A stretch of 64,000 nucleotides of DNA from contig JANCIK010000001.1 in the NCBI GenBank assembly GCA_028532985.1, positions 2,046,001 to 2,110,000 of the forward strand, given 5' to 3'. The notes below the pieces were generated by a model. It was not told the DNA's origin. It was given only the letters and a program-made list of their open reading frames with translations, and did not search any database. Of the stretch, positions 59,592-64,000 are shown piece after piece. Within the stretch, counting starts at the first letter, position 1. The number at the start of each line of letters is the position of its first letter. The stretch is from Stropharia rugosoannulata. Its lineage: Eukaryota > Basidiomycota > Agaricomycetes > Agaricales > Strophariaceae. The translations under genes were made by a program, and so were the position numbers.

Positions 59592-60998
59592 TCAACGGTC
59601 ACGCTTCCTGTCGTAGTCGGATTCCCGGCGGGAGGACCGGTTGCGGTCATCATCGCGGCGTTTATCGTCGTCCCTGCGCCTGTCTCTATCGTCATCGCGG
59701 CGCCTGTCTCGACCATCGTCCCGACGTCTGTCATTATCTTCTTCTCGCCGTCTATCGCGCTTATCATCGTCGCGCCGCCGTTCGCGGTCTTCTGTACGCC
59801 GCCGCTCGTACTCCCTGTCGCCATCATGACGGCGTGACGAACTACCGTTAACGTCGCTGCGGTCTCGATATCGGTCAGGAGATGGGCGCCGCGAAGAGGC
59901 GGCAGACCGGCGAGGCGATCTTGAGCGTTCCCTGCCCACGGGAGACGCTGTTCCTGATCCTGAGCCGCTGCGCTCCTGCTTGATCACGGGTACATAGCGG
60001 CGCTCTGGGCGCGGGGCGCCCTTTTTCTTCTTCGACCCGTCGTCGTAAACCTCCTGCTCCTTTGCGCCGATGCCGAGCAGCGCAGGACGTGCCTGAGGGA
60101 GGTACGGCTCGACGAGGCCCTTCCCAGGCTTGCGGGTCGCGGCGGTGCCCTCCTTCCACCCCATCCCGCGTAGCAGGGCGGCGCCAAACTGCGACACTGG
60201 CACGCGTGCGTAGTCGGCGAGGGTCGCGGCGTCTGGCAGCTCGGCGACGTCCTGCTTCAGCGCATCGGCCTCGGAGACGGGTGTGATAGTGAGGGAGGCC
60301 CCTGTGGGTGAGGGCGCCTCGCCCCGTGCCTCGGCGAGCAGGGCGCGCAGGGCTGCTTCGTCCTCTGTCTCGGCGGGGGTGGGCGCGGCCATGGTGGCGT
60401 CGCCGTCTGCATCGTGAGATGCAGGGGGCGTGGAGGCGGGCGAGGGGGAGGCGGGGCGCTTTTTACGCAGCTGGAGGCCGGAGAGGACGGGGCCCGAGTT
60501 GATGGTGTCGCGCGTGCCCAGACCGCCGACAGAGCCGTCTGCGCCGGTGGTGGCGGCTGCGGAGGGTGGGACGTAGGAAGGCTGGCCACGACGCTTGCGG
60601 GCGACGGCACGCCAGTCCTTGTTGCTCAGCGCGGGGATGACGAGGGGGCCCGAGGCGGCGGGCTTGCGGGCGCTGTGGTGTCTAGGTGAGTCAGTGCATA
60701 GGGCGGGCTGTTGTGAGTTGAGACGACTGTAAGGGGATAAAGAAGCGACGCACCGCTGCACGCCAAAGCGGTCGAAGCCCGTGACGAGCTCGTCGGCCTC
60801 TGTGCTCTCTGCATCGCTGGAGTCGTCGTCGGGGGGTGGCTGTGGTGAGGCGGCGAGGGGGCTGCCGAGGGAGACGTCTGAAGCGAGGCGGGAGGGGAGT
60901 GCGGGGGCCTTGAAGTTGGCGACGTCTGGGGTGGAGGAGGCTGCGCGGGAGACGGGGGTCGGGCGGCGGATGGTGAAGGAGACGTTGGAGGCGGCCAT
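59592..60998 (-). CDS. SPP2: Pre-mRNA splicing factor Spp2 (GPKOW/G-patch family)
   Basis: Exons 60754-60998 and 59592-60681 give 444 residues. Start at 60998 (MAASNVSFTIRRP) resembles the SFTIR/SFKL start of Spp2/GPKOW proteins. Then VTGFDRFGVQR, PLVIPALSNKDWR, and the G-patch-like ADYARVPVSQFGAALLRGMGW-KEG followed by PGKGLVEPYLPQARP and ALLGIGAK. Spp2 binds and activates the DEAH helicase Prp2 in the spliceosome. The C-terminal ~130 residues are Arg/Asp/Ser-rich with alternating RRRDDDRD runs, as in metazoan splicing proteins. The single intron, 72 nt, has length divisible by three and no stop, so its retention would insert 24 residues. Confidence 0.88.
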   Translation of the reverse strand: MAASNVSFTIRRPTPVSRAASSTPDVANFKAPALPSRLASDVSLGSPLAASPQPPPDDDSSDAESTEADELVTGFDRFGVQRCVASLSPYSRLNSQQPALCTDSPRHHSARKPAASGPLVIPALSNKDWRAVARKRRGQPSYVPPSAAATTGADGSVGGLGTRDTINSGPVLSGLQLRKKRPASPSPASTPPASHDADGDATMAAPTPAETEDEAALRALLAEARGEAPSPTGASLTITPVSEADALKQDVAELPDAATLADYARVPVSQFGAALLRGMGWKEGTAATRKPGKGLVEPYLPQARPALLGIGAKEQEVYDDGSKKKKGAPRPERRYVPVIKQERSGSGSGTASPVGRERSRSPRRSAASSRRPSPDRYRDRSDVNGSSSRRHDGDREYERRRTEDRERRRDDDKRDRRREEDNDRRRDDGRDRRRDDDRDRRRDDDKRRDDDRNRSSRRESDYDRKRDR

Positions 60999-61108
60999 GG
61001 TGGCTCCGGACAACGTCCAGTGCAAGTCATATCCACCCATCTCCCACGCCAGCCCGTCACGTGCACCAGCTTTCTTTTCCACCTCCCAACGACGGCGAGC
61101 GCAGAAAG
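60999..61108. promoter_or_regulatory. Shared divergent promoter of SPP2 and the Rkm4-like gene
   Basis: 110 bp between start codons that point away from each other. Contains CACGTG at 61059-61064, a palindromic E-box/CBF1-type site that could serve both directions. No TATA box. Confidence 0.5.
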
Positions 61109-62852
61109 ATGCTTGCCTCCGTCCACCCCTTTGTCGCCTGGTTCGCCGCGAACGATGGCCTGTTTGAGCGCGATGTGATCGACATCGTGGATCTGCCGGA
61201 GGAGGAGGGCAGCCGCGGCGTCGTTGCGCTTAAGGACATCCCCGAAGGCGTCCCCGTCATATCCATACCCCGCGCGCTCGTCCTGTCGACGCGCACCAGC
61301 GCCCTACGTGAGCGCTTCGGAAAGGGAGAGTGGTTCGCGCGCGGCCTGCACGAAGGCTGGAGTGGGCTGATCCTCTGCATGATGTGGGAAGAGGCTCAGG
61401 GATCAAAGTCAAAGTGGGCTCCTTACTTTGGTGCGCTCTTTCTTACTGTTTGAAGCGCACGTACTGATCGCGTGAAGACGTGCTCCCGACGACATTCGAC
61501 ACCCCCATGTTCTGGAGCGATGCCGACCTTGCGGAGCTCCAGGGCACTGTTGTGGTAGGTGCGTCCGTCTGCGCTCTTTGCTTGCGCGCCCAGCTCATTG
61601 CGCTCCAGACAAACTAGGCCGCGAGCAGGCGGAGAAGGAGTATGCTGAAAAGGTGCGCCCGGCCCTCGAGGTGAGCACGCACGCTTTGGCGCGGTGGACA
61701 AATTTTCACTTGGGACTTAGAGCCGCCCGGACCTGTTCGATCCTGCGGACCGCGAGACGCGGTACTCGCTTGCAAGCTTTCATTTACAAGGGAGCCGCAT
61801 TCTGTCGCGCAGCTTTACGCTGCAGAAGGGCAAGGATTATGACGAAGACGGCCCGGACGCGGAAGTGGGCAACACGAGCGTGGGCAGCGCGATGGACGTT
61901 GATGGGGATGATGCGCATGACGAAGACGAGGACGAGCATGAGGGGGAAAGCGACAGCGAAGACGAGGACGAGGACGACCCGGGCTTTGTTGCGATGGTCC
62001 CGTTTGCAGACATGCTGAATGCGCGGTATCAGTCAGAAAATGTGGGTCACTCGAACTAGGGTTAAGAATTTAATTGACAAAGTACAGGTCAAGCTGTTCT
62101 ACGAGGAAGACTGCCTGAAGATGATTGCGACCAAACCAATAAAGGCCGGGGAGCAGATTGTATGTATATTAAAATTATATAGTGCGAGATGGGCGCTGAT
62201 GGAGTACGTAGTGGAATACGTACCAGGATCTGCCGAACAGCGAGCTTCTGCGCGGGTTCGGGCATGTGGACTGCCTACCTCTGGCTGATGGTGGGGTGGG
62301 TAACCCCGGGGACGTCGCTGAGCTGCGGGCGGACTTGCTGGTCAAAGCAGTGGGCGGTGCCAAGACAGACATGGAGGAGCGGATCGACTGGTGGCTCGAG
62401 GAGGGCGGCGACGAGTGAGTGATCTATGATGTGGGGAGAACGCTGATTAAAGGGTGTGCAGTGTGTTTGTGCTTGAGCTAGGGGAGACTGAGTTCCCGGC
62501 TGACTTGCTGGCGTTCACACAACTGATAGCGGATGATGCGGAGTGGGCCAAGGCGAAGGAGAAGGAGAAGATGCCGAAGCCGCGGGCGGGGCCCGAGGCG
62601 TTGGGTGTGCTTCACGCGGCGCTCAGTGCGCGGCTGGGAATGTACGCGACGACGCTGGGGCAGGACATGGAGCTTGCGCGAGGGATGGAGGGCATGGGAA
62701 GGAACAAAAGGAACGCGCTGGTGGTGCGGATGGGGGAGAAGAGAGTGCTGGAGATGTTCCGGGCCAAGGCGGCAGGGAGTGGGCAAAAGGGGAAGAGGAA
62801 GGCCGAAGAGGGAGGTGGAAAGGATAGAAAAAGACAGAAAGAGGGACGGTGA
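61109..62852 (+). CDS. SET-domain protein lysine methyltransferase, Rkm4/SETD6 type
   Basis: Seven exons (61109-61430, 61478-61558, 61618-61670, 61721-62041, 62088-62159, 62212-62414, 62462-62852) give 480 residues. Blocks: VHPFVAWFAANDGL, SRGVVALKDIPEGVPVISIP (SET start), LILCMMWEEAQGSKSKWAPY, LPTTFDTPMFWSD, MVPFADMLNAR (split-SET core), CLKMIATKPIKAGEQIWNTY with the catalytic Tyr, then LLRGFGHVD and a helical substrate-binding (Rubis-type) domain. A long acidic insert (DEDEDEHEGESDSEDEDEDD) sits inside the SET domain. Yeast Rkm4 methylates ribosomal protein L42 and SETD6 methylates RelA; the target here is unknown. The tail is Lys-rich (KGKRKAEEGGGKDRKRQK), perhaps a nuclear signal. Confidence 0.88.
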
Positions 62853-63214
62853 TGAGTGGCAATTGTCGGAGGAGTTGGTGGGCCGGATAATAGTGCAGGA
62901 TGATATTGATCTGTGTATTCCGCACTGACCGCGAGAAAGATTGGAGGGAGGGCGGGGGCGGTGGTTGTGGGTGGGGGATGGATGGCTGGACGATGAGCAG
63001 CAGCGCAGGTCACGACTGGGAGTCGGTGGATGACAAAGACGTTGACAAAGGGATTGGTTACATAAAACAGGGCTGATAGACTTGATCAGAGACCACGACC
63101 AGGACAGCTCAGCGAAGTACGAGTACACGAACAAGCCCGTCTTTGCGGGAAATTTATTACTGATATGCATACAGGACATGATGGTACGGACGAGAAGAAA
63201 AAGGGAGTAGAAGA
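62853..63214. terminator. Convergent 3' regions of the Rkm4-like and bZIP genes
   Basis: 362 bp between facing stop codons. The minus-strand side has AATAAATTT near 63152, a candidate polyadenylation signal for the bZIP gene. No coding signal. Confidence 0.45.
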
Positions 63215-63302
63215 CTAGGCGGACTGCTCTGCGGGCTTGTCGCCGTCGCGGCGTGTAGGGTCTGCGGGCGCGGGGTCTGCGGGCTTTGGGTCGTCCTGCT
63301 GC

Positions 63303-63334
<32 letters not shown>

Positions 63335-64000
63335 GGGCTGCTGCTGGGGGATGTGCTGCTGAACCTGACTGAGGGTAGCGCGGAGGGCGGCATTTTCTAC
63401 TCGGAGCTGGTCGACGAGGGCGCGGCACTCTTCCCAGCGGCGGTTTGCCTCGTCAGCCGAGGCGAGGGCGGCGTCGAGGAGGGCGGAGCGGGACTCGAGG
63501 GCCTTGACGTGCCTGGGGGGCGTGAGTGGGGAGAAGAGGAGGAGGAGGAGGAGGGAGGAGGAGGACGTACTGGTCGCGACGCTCGCGGAAGGCGCGCTGA
63601 GCCTTGCGGTTCTGCTCTGCGCGCTTTGTGGAGCTGAGTGCGCGCTGGCTGGAGCTGGGGGGCGGGGACTGGGAGGCCTGCTGCTGGCCGGGGGGGCCCT
63701 GTGGGGGCTGCTGGCCGGGCTGGAGCTGGCCGGGGAGGGGGAGCGGGGCGGGCTGCATGCCGCCGGGGGTGTAGTCCGGGGGCGGGTAGGGGTAGCCGGG
63801 GATGGGGCCGGGCATTGCGTGCATCATGGGGGGCAGGACGTGCTGCATCTGCGGGGGTTGCTGCTGCTGGGCGGGCTGCTGCTGCTGCTGTTGCGGGGGT
63901 TGCTGCTGCTGCTGCGGGGGCTGCTGGTCCTGGTTGGGCGGGGTCTTGCGCTTCTTGCTGGGGCGCTGTGGCTGGGTTATGGGGGGCGGGTCGTCGCGCA
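63215..64000 (-). CDS. bZIP transcription factor, Yap/Pap1-like, 3' part
   Basis: Exons 63571-64000 (continuing past the right edge) and 63215-63512. A Gln/Pro-rich region with KKRKT-like basic cluster precedes TKRAEQNRKAQRAFRERRDQ, the bZIP basic region; NxxAQxxFR is the Yap/Pap1 form of the DNA-binding signature. The zipper follows across the intron (HVKALESRSALLDAALASA, then RVENAALRATLSQV), then a poly-Gln run and a short acidic/Pro tail ending EQSA. The N-terminus and any further domain are outside the window. Members of this group regulate oxidative stress, metal or nitrogen responses. No C-terminal cysteine-rich domain of Yap1 type is present. Confidence 0.88.
63295..63350 (-). repeat. 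CAG/CAA tract coding poly-glutamine in the bZIP gene
   Basis: CTG/TTG triplets on the plus strand read as an uninterrupted run of about thirteen glutamines, after a QQQPQ stretch, near the C-terminus of the bZIP protein. Such tracts change length easily. Confidence 0.85.
63849..63925 (-). repeat. Second CAG/CAA-rich tract in the bZIP gene
   Basis: Gln runs of three to six residues broken by Pro-Pro, upstream of the basic region; part of a low-complexity transactivation-like segment. Confidence 0.8.

Overview
The window is nuclear DNA of a filamentous basidiomycete, most likely an Agaricomycete. Nearly every gene is cut by many short introns of about 45-75 bases with GT...AG ends and CTAAC/CTGAC-like branch sites. 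The proteins are fungal housekeeping types (Bos1, Mcm2, Mia40, Ssl1, Spp2, Rkm4-like), together with a phenylalanine ammonia-lyase, a HET-domain protein and a type I metacaspase. I rebuilt exons by hand from reading frame and splice signals. Coordinates given as CDS run from start codon to stop codon and include introns.

Layout: 1-597 is the 5' part of a Set9/Kmt5 histone methyltransferase (minus). 872-2186 is a five-unit polyubiquitin gene (minus). About 6.5 kb without a credible gene follows. 8.8-10.6 kb holds a very GC-rich divergent pair, a FAM72-family protein and the rRNA-processing factor Rrp17/Nol12. A second gene-poor stretch leads to a HET-domain gene (13.9-16.4 kb, minus). From 18 to 52 kb the genes are close packed: BOS1, an EMI1-like CxnC protein, MCM2, MIA40, an NFKBIL1-like coiled-coil protein, a large Sec7/PH protein, a flavin reductase-like protein, an iron alcohol dehydrogenase, a mitochondrial cation diffusion facilitator (Mmt type), PAL, SSL1, a NIPA-type Mg transporter, a small RCR-like PPxY membrane protein, a Tcp11/Sok1 protein and a double-unit amidohydrolase. 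From 52 to 64 kb come a divergent actin paralogue, a metacaspase, a proline/serine-rich protein carrying a 60-bp coding minisatellite, the splicing factor Spp2, an Rkm4/SETD6-type SET protein, and the 3' part of a bZIP factor.

The genes do not form one pathway. They group as ordinary neighbours, several of them divergent pairs with very short shared promoters (FAM72/RRP17, 122 bp between start codons; SPP2/SET, 110 bp). I see no secondary-metabolite cluster, no transposon with recognisable ends, no tRNA or rRNA, and no CRISPR. The features most worth a second look are unusual gene structures (3-, 11-, 13- and 15-nt exons; two GC-AG introns; introns at the same codon in two ubiquitin repeats), a Sec7 domain without its catalytic glutamate motif, the HET protein's long N-terminal extension, and the fast-evolving actin.
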